From the NCBI GenBank assembly GCA_028554755.1, contig JAPTOF010000025.1, forward strand, positions 7,241,501-7,305,500: a DNA stretch of 64,000 nt, written 5' to 3'. Shown here in pieces: positions 21,722 through 31,741 of this stretch. This stretch comes from Cordia subcordata (Eukaryota; Streptophyta; Magnoliopsida; Boraginales; Cordiaceae). How positions within the stretch are numbered: the stretch's first letter is position 1; each line of letters begins with the position of its first letter. Both the position numbers and the translations under genes were made by a program. The notes under the pieces were generated by a model. That model made no database searches and had not been told where the DNA came from. It was given only the letters and a program-made list of their open reading frames with translations.

Positions 21722-23109
21722 TCATAAAGTGATTGCGCATGCATTTTCCTTTGGATTAGCAACTGTTTGAGAGGGTAATTTATCACGAGACTCCAAGCTA
21801 CTTATGGATGTTGCTAATTGGCTCATTTGTGTCTCCCAATTCTTTATACTTGCCCTCGTTTCCTGTTGAAATTGTTGAGTGTTAAGAGCAAGAGATTTCA
21901 CAATATCCTCAAGAGAAATACCTGAACTTGAAGGTGTGGGCTGCAGTGGTAGGGTAGGTCGTGGCTGGAAATATTGCAAATTTGGCGAATTAAAATTTTG
22001 TGGCCTTGCTCCATAACTCAAGTTTGGGTGATGCCTCCAACCTAGGTTGTATGTGTTCAAGAAATAATCATATCTTTGCTGTGGTGGACCGGGAAAACCT
22101 CCAATGGCATTAACATGTTGTGGATCCTCTTCTTGGAACGTAGGACACATATCAATTGGGTGTCCTGCCATGGTACAAATTCCACAAACTTTTTGAATTG
22201 GAACACTACCACCTGCAACCAAACTTTGAACAAGAGAAGTTAGTTGAGTTAACTTTGAATCAAGGGAAGAAACATTTACCTCATTAACTCTTTTTGAATG
22301 TTTGTATCTATTTCCAAATTGTTGTGAATTTACAGGTATGATAGAAATCAAATCTCTAGCCTCTCGAGGTGTTTTGTCAACAATGGCACCTCCACTTACA
22401 GCATCCATCATTCTTCTCTCAATTGGAAGCAATCCTTCCTAAAAATATTGGATAAGAAATTGTTTAGAAATCCCATGTTGGGGGCAGCTTGCACAAAGTC
22501 TCTTAAATCTCTCCCAATAATCATAAAACAACTCCAAATCCCCTTGCTTCATGGCACAAATTTCTCTCCTAATTATCGCAGCTCTAGAAGCTGGAAAGAA
22601 TTTGTCAAGGAAAGCTCTAGCCATATCTCCCTAAGTAGTGACGGAACCGAATGGAAGATAGAATAACCACTCTTTCGCCGCATCCGCCAAGGAAAAAGGA
22701 AATGCTCTTAATTTAATTTGGTCCTCCGTTACACCATTGGGTCTCGTAGTTGACAAACTATATGGAACGTTTTGAGATGTTTATGGGGATCTTCATTCTC
22801 CAACCCACTAAAAGTGGGTAAAAGACAAATTAATCTCGATTTTAGCTTGAAATTGACATTAAGCTCTGGATAAGTGATGCAAAGGGGTGATTGATTCAAA
22901 GGGGCAGCGGCTAATTCACGTAAAGTTCTATTATTTTCAGCCATCTTCTCTTCTTTTTCGGACTCACTAGATGATTTGGACAAAGCTTGTGATGTTTCAA
23001 TTTGTTTCTCAAGTTGTTTTCGCAACTTTGCTTCTTTTTTCAAGCTTTTTGTAGTCTTTTCAATTTCAGGATCAAATTGCAACTTACCTGTACAATCTGA
23101 CCTGGTCAT
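21722..23109 (-). pseudogene. Gag of element B
   Basis: Gypsy capsid/nucleocapsid polyprotein in several open pieces: 23109-22729, 22624-22439 and 22432-21722. Retrotrans_gag blocks are readable (LICLLPTFSGLENEDPHKHL, ARAFLDKFFPASRAAIIRR, DLELFYDYWERFKRLCASCP, ERRMMDAVSGGA). A CCHC zinc knuckle CGICTMAGHPIDMCP lies at about 22180-22136. Stops near 22728 and 22438 and a frameshift around 22630-22730 break it. It lies right after the primer site, as expected. Confidence 0.85.
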
Positions 23110-23134
23110 AAAAAGGCAAAAATTTTAGCACCAA

Positions 23135-23152
23135 TCCCCGGCAACGGCGCCA
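23135..23152 (-). promoter_or_regulatory. Primer-binding site, tRNA-Asp type (element B)
   Basis: TCCCCGGCAACGGCGCCA on the plus strand equals the 3' end of plant tRNA-Asp with CCA, so the minus strand carries TGGCGCCGTTGCCGGGGA, five bases downstream of the 5' LTR. This site is typical of Athila-branch elements. Confidence 0.9.
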
Positions 23153-23157
23153 AAATT

Positions 23158-24520
23158 TGATGGGCGTTGAAACCACAAAAAATAAATTCCTATCTCTTAC
23201 CTTGCAACTTTAATATGTGTATACGGTGAGAAAAGGGTCAAATCCACATGGATTCGAGAAATTTAGAATATGCTAATTATGCCAAGTAGATTAATCAAGC
23301 GAGTCACATGCAAAATAGGGGGTTTTAATGCAAAAATAAGTAAAATAATCAAAACTGTCCAACCACTGGTCCGCTTTGCGTGGGCACGCAATTTGGCTAG
23401 AAAATAAAAAAACATAAATAAAAAATGACTAAAATACACAATTCTAAATTAACGCAAGGCTAGAAAAATAGGAATTCAACAAGAATTAAATCTAGCTTGA
23501 GGAACAATTGCAATTTCGGTCAACAAATTCGATCCTAGATGCAAAATATTTTCAACTAGTTTGATAAATCAATTATGGTTATTGGCTCGGCCTAATAACC
23601 TCATCTTTCCTTACAAAGTTGATAACGGTTTAAATCCCCTACGATTTTTCCCGTTATCACCTTACCTATTAGGCGTTTTAATTCCCAGAGATGCCCGCGG
23701 GATCTATCTAACTGCAGCAAAAAAAATCTAGAAAGACTTGATTCTAAAAGTCAATACTCTCGCGGTAATTGCTCATTTAAATTGCGTAATTGCACAGGAA
23801 ACGTGGTTACCATTATTTTTAGATTAATTAAATTAATCTAATTGGTTACCTATTGTCATACAATTGAATAACCGTGCACAAAATTAAATAATCACAGGAC
23901 AATATTAATTCTTGAAATAGTAAATACGCAAATATCAAAATAACATGAAAGGGATAAAACAATTAGATCTCATGGAATTTGATAAACTGAAATCTTGATT
24001 AATCCTCGGCTAGAAAAGAAAATTAGAACAGCTTGTCCATACATGTCGCCCAAAGAATGAAGAGAAAATTTGCTATTGTCTGCTAAAAGTTTTCTCCCTC
24101 CAAAGTGTATATAAGAGGTATATATATAAGAAAAAACCCTAACCTATTTTCCTTGTTGGATAAGGAAACCCGACCCAAAAAACAATAATAAGGTAAAAGC
24201 CTTAAATATAATTTCTAACAAAATAAAAAGTCTTGTAAATTTAATTTATTTCCTTCCAAAAGTCCAGAAAAAATATCTTCCATCTTGATCAACCTTGATC
24301 AAACCCGCATAGCAAATTAATGGCATTTTTCCAAGTACTGGAGTCAATTTTGACTGCTACAAATACGTCCAAAGATCCCTTGAATCCATATATAATGTAT
24401 CCACCTCCTTTTTCCAAGCATAAACATGTAAAAACACATCAAAAACACTAATTAAGGAACATTCAATTCAAGAATTAAGCACAATTAATTATGAATTAAA
24501 AGCTTATTTAGGACTTATCA
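23158..24520 (-). mobile_element. Element B 5' LTR
   Basis: On the minus strand it starts TGATAAGTCC at 24520 and ends at 23158 just before the primer site. It is colinear with 16444-17811, with scattered substitutions and small indels, suggesting an old insertion. Confidence 0.9.
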
Positions 24521-24525
24521 ATCAG

Positions 24526-26080
24526 CTTAATGAAGAGTCATTTGTACAAGTCATGTAGGTTCAGCTTCTTGAATGAGTAACCTAGAGATTTGATGCTGTT
24601 GTAATGATAAAAAGGCGTTCTTATCTTCTTGTAACATTTTACCTTTGATGATGAATGAGAAAGAAAAAAAAAAGGAAATTTGAAGTCTTCAGCACTCATC
24701 TTATTTTCCTTCAACTATTGCATATTAGATAAGATACAAGATGCCAAGAAGTAGAGCAATTTGAGGTAGCTTTAACTTGGTGGACAGTGTTGTCTATATA
24801 TTAACAGTGCCCACTAATGCTGGGCTCATTTTACCTTGATGGTAAGCTACTCACAAGTATTCGAAACACTACTGTAATAAGTGAACCTACTAACCACCTG
24901 CTAATATGCTTGCACTTGTTGAGGCTCCTCCATCGCCCCTTTTGACTAGTCTGGTCGGCCCTCAGGTGAGATGATAAAGCCTGATGGTAGCAGGGCCCAT
25001 CCCACTTTTGCAAGTCAAAAAATAAATAAAAAATAAAAGAGAATTATTAGTAGGCAAAATATATAATATAATATTATATGGTTCTAGGTATACCTGAGGT
25101 CAAGTTCTTCTATGCCTGAAAAAATTGAAGACATTTTATGGAGAATTTCCAATAAAATTTGGGGGTTTATTTCTGGATACAGCAATTGTGAAGTTTCTAG
25201 ATATGGGGCAGTGCGAGCACAATGAGACAGTAATCTATTCGGCCATCATTAAGCAATTCAAATACTAAAATATTCTCAAGTGTTACTTCTAAGTGTACAA
25301 TTATTACAAAGGCTTTCACAAAACAATTTCTTACTCCACTAGCCATAATCTTGTCTTTTTTTCCATCATTCTTCTACAGTAGCCATAATCTTGTTTCTTT
25401 TTTCATCATTCTAGTTCCTAGCTCATGAATGGCAAAGTCCCTAAATAACTCTATCATGATAAGTCTTTTGGGGGTTGCATTTTTTTTTCTCACAAGAGCA
25501 AAGAAGGATATAGGTTCATTTCGAAGTCAATAATGTGAAAGTAAGATGTGGTAACAACATAAATTAATCCTAGACATGCATAAACCAGTAATGAGAGCGA
25601 TAAAGCTTCTAACTTGGTTCTGAACCACATGACAAGCAATTATGTAACATTCTCGCATTAGTTTTTCTGCTTCTTTGGTCAGAAGCAAATCATGTAATAA
25701 ATAAATTCTCTGTGAAACGCATTTCAGTAATATATCACAAATTTTCAGTGTAAATGGAAGAGTAAAATGGAGATTTCCATCAATAACTTGGAGAACCAGT
25801 CTTTAGTTCATGCTTACATCCATACATACCAAACACACAATAACAAGAACCCTAGGTTTATCCATGGGACCACGATCCAATTTGGCCAATTCGGCGAATT
25901 TGTCCTAGATGCTGTGGTTCGTGGTGACAAATGGATATGAAAACATCTTGCTCAGTGCCTTCGATGGCCGCTCGCATGCTCTTCTAAATTCTTTATTGTT
26001 CGCATCGATTTCGCAATTTCTTCTCTTCTCTGACAAATAATCATTAAAGTGATGCGATTAATTGTTAATTGCTTGAATCA
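24526..26080. other. Unassigned sequence right of element B
   Basis: No element recognised. A 91-codon minus-strand open frame (25802-25530) and a short minus-strand upstream ORF near 25980-25860 look weakly protein-like but match no family I know. A G/C-richer patch at 24900-25010 is unexplained. Confidence 0.35.
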
Positions 26081-26084
26081 CATA

Positions 26085-26240
26085 CGTACTGCGTACGTAC
26101 GTACGCACCAACGTACATATATACATACATACATCGTGTGTGTATGAACGAGAGGTGAAATGAATGGAAAATTATATATACATATATAGCGGTTTCTCTC
26201 TATTGTATATAGGAGTGCGAGTGTGTGTGAGTGAGCGGTG
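26085..26240. repeat. Simple-sequence cluster (GTAC, CATA, TATA, GTGT)
   Basis: Includes CGTACGTACGTACG near 26093-26106, ACATACATACAT near 26122-26133, alternating TA around 26170-26186 and GTGTGTGAGTGAG near 26220-26234. Confidence 0.8.
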
Positions 26241-27574
26241 GATAAGTGGAAAATTATTACGTGAAGAAGATGAAGATGGATGCTTTAATTTTTTTATTTT
26301 TCTGAAAGACCATCAGTTAACACTCGCTCTCTATATCTAATTCTTTCCTTATGCATTTCATTTAATGAAGAAAAAATGAAAAATAAAAAATAAAAGGTTT
26401 TTAAAAAGATTTTTTAAATAAATTTAGAAGAGTAATAGTTGTGAAAGTAGATTTATAACCACTAGTAGAATTACTGTGGCAAATGTTATTATTAAACACC
26501 CAAAACAAATTATTAGAGAATTTTATTATTTGTCCTAGTATTGCATCTGAAAATATTATTATAAAATATTTAAGTGCAAATTTCGACTTGAACATTTCGA
26601 TCGTAAATTCATAATAAGAAATCGTTTCTCGAATTGGGAAACTTTTTTATATACATGCATATTTAATACGTATTTTATTTTAAGGAAACAACTAATCCCT
26701 ACGTACTTAAAAAATACTGCATTTTTTTAAATTAAACAAATCTGGATCTAGTATTAGTCACAGGTAATTCAATTAAGAAAGATATTAATTATTTGAAGTT
26801 TTAAGTCAGCCATGGGTGATCTTTCCTGTGGCAAATTATCACTTAAACTAGCCACGGGTATTCTTAACTATGGCAAATTTTGACACTAAATTTCTTTTTT
26901 TTTTTTGCCATCAAATTTTAACCTCTCATGGCTAATTTTGTGGCACAAGTACTTAATTATTGTACTGTGTATCAGCTCATTGTCTCATTTTAGTCACTTT
27001 AGATTAACTAAAATTAAAATTTTATTTTATCATTGGAAAATTAGTATACGAGCAATCTCTCGCAAATTTTATTAAACAAGTAGCGAAAGATCCGAATTTT
27101 CGTCCTATACTATTTCGCTGAACAAGTACCGAAGAACTCAATATCCGTACAAGGCCATCTTGAAAAATTGGAACGATATGGGTTAGGGATTTTGATATTT
27201 CTCCTCTTTTTTGCACATTTGGAGACATTGAGGACCAATATCCGTTAGGGGGAGTTTGTTGCGGGTTCTTAAATCTATTCAATAGTTATGATATGCAAAA
27301 ATGGTGTCTTTTCAAAGCTACCTATATAATAGTCACATTTGAGTTTAACATGTCTCAATTATGTTCGTATCGTCCCATTATTTGTCACATAGTTGTTAAA
27401 TTTAATTTTGATTGTTGTTACTTAGCAGCTTGTTTGTGGTCCCCTGTTTAGATATTAGTTTTATTTATATTGTGTTATGGATGTTTTCAAGCAATTGACA
27501 GTCAACTCATTATTCTTCATTCCATAAATGTGAATTGTCTTCTACACCATTATAGAACCTATAAAAAGGTCATA
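26241..27574. other. AT-rich unassigned sequence with a possible DNA-transposon remnant
   Basis: Between about 26455 and 26965 a motif of the form AGCCAYGGGT...TGTGGCAAATT recurs in both orientations (near 26476, 26808, 26856 and 26927), as in subterminal repeats of CACTA transposons. Terminal CACTA repeats were not found. 27010-27574 shows nothing recognisable. Confidence 0.3.
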
Positions 27575-29145
27575 TCTATCTATATCTATATTATAGTATA
27601 AAACAAATCCTGCCACGTGTTTACTGTTCAATAATGTTAAAAAAAATGCATGACTATCCTTTTTCTTTCAAATTTTTCATAGATGGCCTTCCTTTTCTAG
27701 AATCTTCCTTTTTCATTATATTTGATTTTTCAATTTAATTCCTTCGTAATTGCAGAATCTTAACTCTTTCAATTTTCAAAATCAATATGGACATCACAGG
27801 TCTGTTGCCTACAATTAAATCATTTAATTGTTATTTAATTCGATTTCTTCCCTTTTCGTGCACTAAAAAATCTTTCCTTTTTCTTCTCTATATATTATTT
27901 ACACTTAATCATTAGCCTAAAATCATAGTTAAATCATTATTTTAATATTATATTTCAGCTCATACATTCCAATCTCATGCATGGTAACACAGATTTGCTT
28001 CCCTTTTATTTTAGATACTTGCAATTCGATTGATTCCTTTCTTATCACCATAATTTCTCCTAGATTCCAAACTGTGATGTCTCGCAAATTTCAAAATTGT
28101 TCATATATAAGATAATCACATGTATATTATCAGTTATTATCAAATCTTTTTTGAGTTACATACTAATTGCTACCAGAATCATTGGTGATTGGTGGTTTCC
28201 CTTATATTAAACCCTTTCATGTTTATGTGTTCGTATTGTTATACCATTATATTTCGCTAACCTTTTATTATCTCTGTTACTTTTGCCTCGATATATAGCT
28301 TTTTGGGAGGAGAGGTACGAAAAAAAATTATTTGTTATTATACAATCTTACACATCGGTTTAAATATTAGTTTATTATCTATAGTTTTAGTTAGTTGTGT
28401 TTATTCGTCTCTGTTATGGTATCTTTATCTCGGTTTCTATTTTTTATTCATGTTTTTGTTATTCATTGAAGCTTCCCCTTTAAAAATACTTTTTTTAATA
28501 ATGTTATCTTAATTACTGTTAGCATGTTATCTTTTTACTTTTTATTAGCATGTTTATTTTTTACTAAACTGGTATGGAACTTATAATGATTTATTATATT
28601 TAAATATTAAATATATTTTTAGAAAATGAAGGCAAGCCTTCCTTCCAGTTTTAAGAAGAATATGTAAAAATGAAAGATTTTTCAAAATCCTTTTCTAATA
28701 TATAATTTAATTTTAAACCCTAAACGTAATTCTGCCAATTGACAAATATATATGAGCTTGACTATTTAAAATGTTATCATATATTTTGCAGTCTAATCAT
28801 TATATGGTATTTAAAGCATAGTAATATCATTAATTTCTATTTGTTTTGGTATAATATAGCAAGTTATTGTAGATCATATGGAAAAGTTGGTTTTAATATT
28901 GTTTAGCTATTTGTAGCAATAGGCTTTTTCCACTATAGTGTTCAAATCTCTTCATTAGGTAGGTCTAATTTTTTCCCCCAATACAATGTTATATTATTAA
29001 CAGTATGTGTATTATTATTATTATTATTATTTAATCTATTAAAATCAATTTATATAATTTGTTTGAAACATTTAGATAGATAAAAAATTAAATCTTTCCA
29101 CCTACATATGGCACATCCTGTGCAATCGAACAGGTGACATACTAG
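27575..29145 (+). mobile_element. Non-autonomous Helitron
   Basis: It starts TCTATCTATATCTATATTAT after an A (27574) and ends CTAG (29142-29145) before a T (29146), the A/T insertion rule of Helitrons. Eight bases before CTAG is a hairpin CCTGTGC-AATC-GAACAGG (29117-29134) with one mismatched pair. The 5' end continues with CCTGCCACGTG, common in plant Helitron starts. No Rep/helicase coding is seen in the 1.57 kb, so it would depend on another copy. Confidence 0.75.
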
Positions 29146-29864
29146 TTATATAATAAAGCAGAATATGTTTCACTGAAATGCTAGCACATGTCGCACTTCA
29201 GAGTTTTTGTTTTATTATATCAATAATGCCCCTATATAAATTGAAGGGTTGATTGTAAAAACTCTACATGTTGACATATTTTTCTTCGTCACATATTCTA
29301 TTCAATTTTCTGTAAATGTCCTATAAATTTGCCACAATTCAAATTTAAATCTTTTTTGAAACTTATGTTGCCAAAGTCATGCGATACTCCAAATTATTTA
29401 TTCATTGTTAAAAATCTTCAAATTTGAATTATCTTCGAGATCATTGGTGATAGCTTGCTTTCCTTTTATGATTCTTTTTTCTATATACTTAATGCATGTA
29501 TATGCCACTTCTGTAAACAAGTGTTTTCCTCTTTCTATTCCCTTAGTCTCAATAAACATATTCGCTTGCACAAGAGGTACGTCAATTATTTGTGTATTAG
29601 TTTTTGCATGTATAAGTATGTTTCATCTTATCTTTTTGTAATCGTTATTCATTATATCATTGCTTATTTATGTATATGTGTGTTATATACTTCAAAGTAT
29701 TATCCTTTCTCAAATTTGGGTCAGTTTAAGAGTTTCACAAATATGCCTATGCTTTTTTCTATATTGATTTTGATAAAGGTGGAAACTTTTAGCAAAAGTT
29801 TTCAGAAAATTTGTGCAAAAGTTTTTAGAAAATTTGTGGAAAAGTTTAGCCATTTGCACCATTT
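29146..29864. other. Possible second Helitron 5' part and unassigned sequence
   Basis: TTATATAATAAAGCAGAATATG at once after the Helitron, followed by GCTAGCACATGTCGCAC, resembles the 5' part of another plant Helitron, implying one inserted at the start of the other. No 3' end was found. The remainder up to the solo LTR shows nothing recognisable. Confidence 0.35.
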
Positions 29865-30515
29865 GAGTGTGTTGGGGGCAAATGTTTTAAGAGGGGGGAT
29901 GAATTAAGATATTGACTAATTTTCGCAATTAAAATTATCCAATTAAAATATGCAATTTCACTTAGGCAATTCAACAAACAAGTAATGCACACAAGACAAA
30001 TAAGAGTAGGGAAAAGAGAAAGAGAATAGAGTGGACAGATTTTTAGATGGTTCGGCAAACCTACATCCACTGCTGAAGGATGTTCCTTTAGGACTTCAAC
30101 ACTCCACTAGTATGTGTGCTTCTTCAAGTGTTGATAAGCACAAATCAACTTGCTTTACACCTCTTTGAAGCTCAACTTCAAAGAACCCAAAAGCTTCACT
30201 CTTTAAGATTTTCCCACACTCTCTCAAGCTCAGTAAGTGTTTCTCTCAAGAAATTCTAGCTTTTAGAGTGTGTTTTCAACAATAAATGAAGGAACAAAAT
30301 GTGTTGGTAAGCTAAATTTTTAGTAAGTAGGTGTACCAATAAATAGCTCTTAAATGCTCAAAGGATTTTACAATAATAGCTCAATCTCTCAATGATTTCT
30401 AAGCAATAAATGATATGAAAAGAGTTTGGAAAGCTTAGATGTTCTTGTTACAAAGATAGGAAAGTGTATTTATAAAGAATGAGAGTGTTAGGGCAATAGA
30501 TGTAGAAGAATAGGG

Positions 30516-30928
30516 CAAAGAACCAGATAATGCTTCTTAATAGAATATCTTGTTGAAGCTACCTGCAAAACAAACGAAATCTAGGCACCGATATGGTACT
30601 GGCCAAAGGACCTCCAATGCCTAAGTCTGAGTATTTCTTTTAGAGGAAAGTTTTATTGAAGAGAGTGGATAGAGTGAATTGGTTACCTTATTTGAGATCA
30701 TAGGGTCCTATTGATAGCTTTTGGGATGACTAGACATATGCTACTTGCGTTCTGTTTATATCCATCGACAATTGGGTGGTGTAGTTTTATTAATTTACTA
30801 TGTAGGTGATCAATTAGCACTAATTTATCGGTAGTATCCGATAAGAACTCAGAGGCAACCTCAATCCTGGTCGTGCTTGTACTATGAGTTCTCTTATCAG
30901 GTCATGGCTATAACCCGACCCCTTATCA
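30516..30928 (-). mobile_element. Element D 3' LTR
   Basis: Colinear with 59403-59814. On the minus strand it starts TGATAAGGGGTCGG at 30928 next to a purine-rich tract (AAATAAGGGGCTAT, about 30942-30929). Its outer terminal CA is lost. Confidence 0.85.
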
Positions 30929-31211
30929 ATAGCCCCTTATTTGGGGATGTGTCGACCCAGGATATTACAAAATGTTTCTTTCCAATTACGTAGTTCTATA
31001 CTTAGATATTTTCTTAGATTTGTAGTGCGTGCTTAAGGATCTCCTTGTTTCCTCCGCGTGCAAGTGACTTTTACGAACTGACGTGCCTGTTATGGTAATA
31101 ATGGCTTTTCTTTGAAACGCATGACAGAGCCATCACTAGGGGCACGACCTTTTGCTTATCCGACGCTTTTGATTTCCTTTCCGTTTTGAAATTCAAATAT
31201 TTTTTACAGAG

Positions 31212-31219
31212 TATAAATA
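31212..31219 (+). promoter_or_regulatory. TATA box of the antisense gene in element D
   Basis: TATAAATA about 520 bases upstream of the antisense ATG, followed by a pyrimidine-rich stretch that could be a leader or 5' intron. It lies on the strand opposite to gag-pol. Confidence 0.4.
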
Positions 31220-31741
31220 TGAGATTCTTATTTCTTTTTTCTCATTTTCTACTTCATCTACTCTCTTGCCTTCTCAGAATTCTTTTTGCTCTCTTTAATC
31301 TTAATACGAGCTTTCTTTGCCTTTTCTTTTCACTGCTGCTAAAGGTTTTTCTGGCTCTATTCCCTTTTAGCTCCGTTACTCATCTTTATTTGAAGGTATG
31401 TCTCTTTTCTGACTTGTTCCTCTGTTTCTTTTCTCTGTTTATTTTAAATCTCACTCTTCTGCGTACTTTCCCTATTACTTTCTTTCTCTTCTCTCTGGTT
31501 AGACGTTTGATGTTTGGTCCCTTTAACTCACACGAGAATAACAAAAATAACCTATTAGGTTCTAGGCCAGACGAGCATAAGATTAGTGTTTCTCTAGACC
31601 TTTCGAATATTTTTGATAATCTCGGGACCATAAACACTTCAGCTTATTATTCGTGAAAAGGCCTTAGCTTTCAGTTTCGAGAAAAATTTCCTTTTAGATT
31701 TTTCTAGTGAGAAATTTTATTCGAATACTTCGGTCCCCACG

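Larger units (their letters stand above)
16444..24520 (-). mobile_element. Gypsy element B (Athila-like, minus strand, internal deletion)
   Basis: Complete borders with two LTRs of about 1.36 kb. Read on the minus strand: 5' LTR (24520-23158), tRNA-Asp primer site, gag, protease, a junction near 20697 straight into the integrase C-terminus, 3' non-coding region, polypurine tract, 3' LTR. RT, RNase H and the integrase core are missing. Flanks are ATAAG (16439-16443) and ATCAG (24521-24525), four of five bases matching, consistent with an aged target duplication. Same family as element A. Confidence 0.9.

Noticed and set aside
25530..25802. 91-codon minus-strand open frame, and a short upstream ORF near 25860-25980, as exons of a cellular gene
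   Set aside because: No ATG in a good place, no recognisable domain, and the only GT...AG gap between them is about 30 bases, too short for a plant intron.
27022..27282. 86-residue minus-strand ORF
   Set aside because: No recognisable motif, unassigned AT-rich context, no second supporting signal.
31386..31637. Minus-strand lysine/arginine-rich ORF in D
   Set aside because: Antisense of the T-rich leader of the antisense gene; no family pattern.
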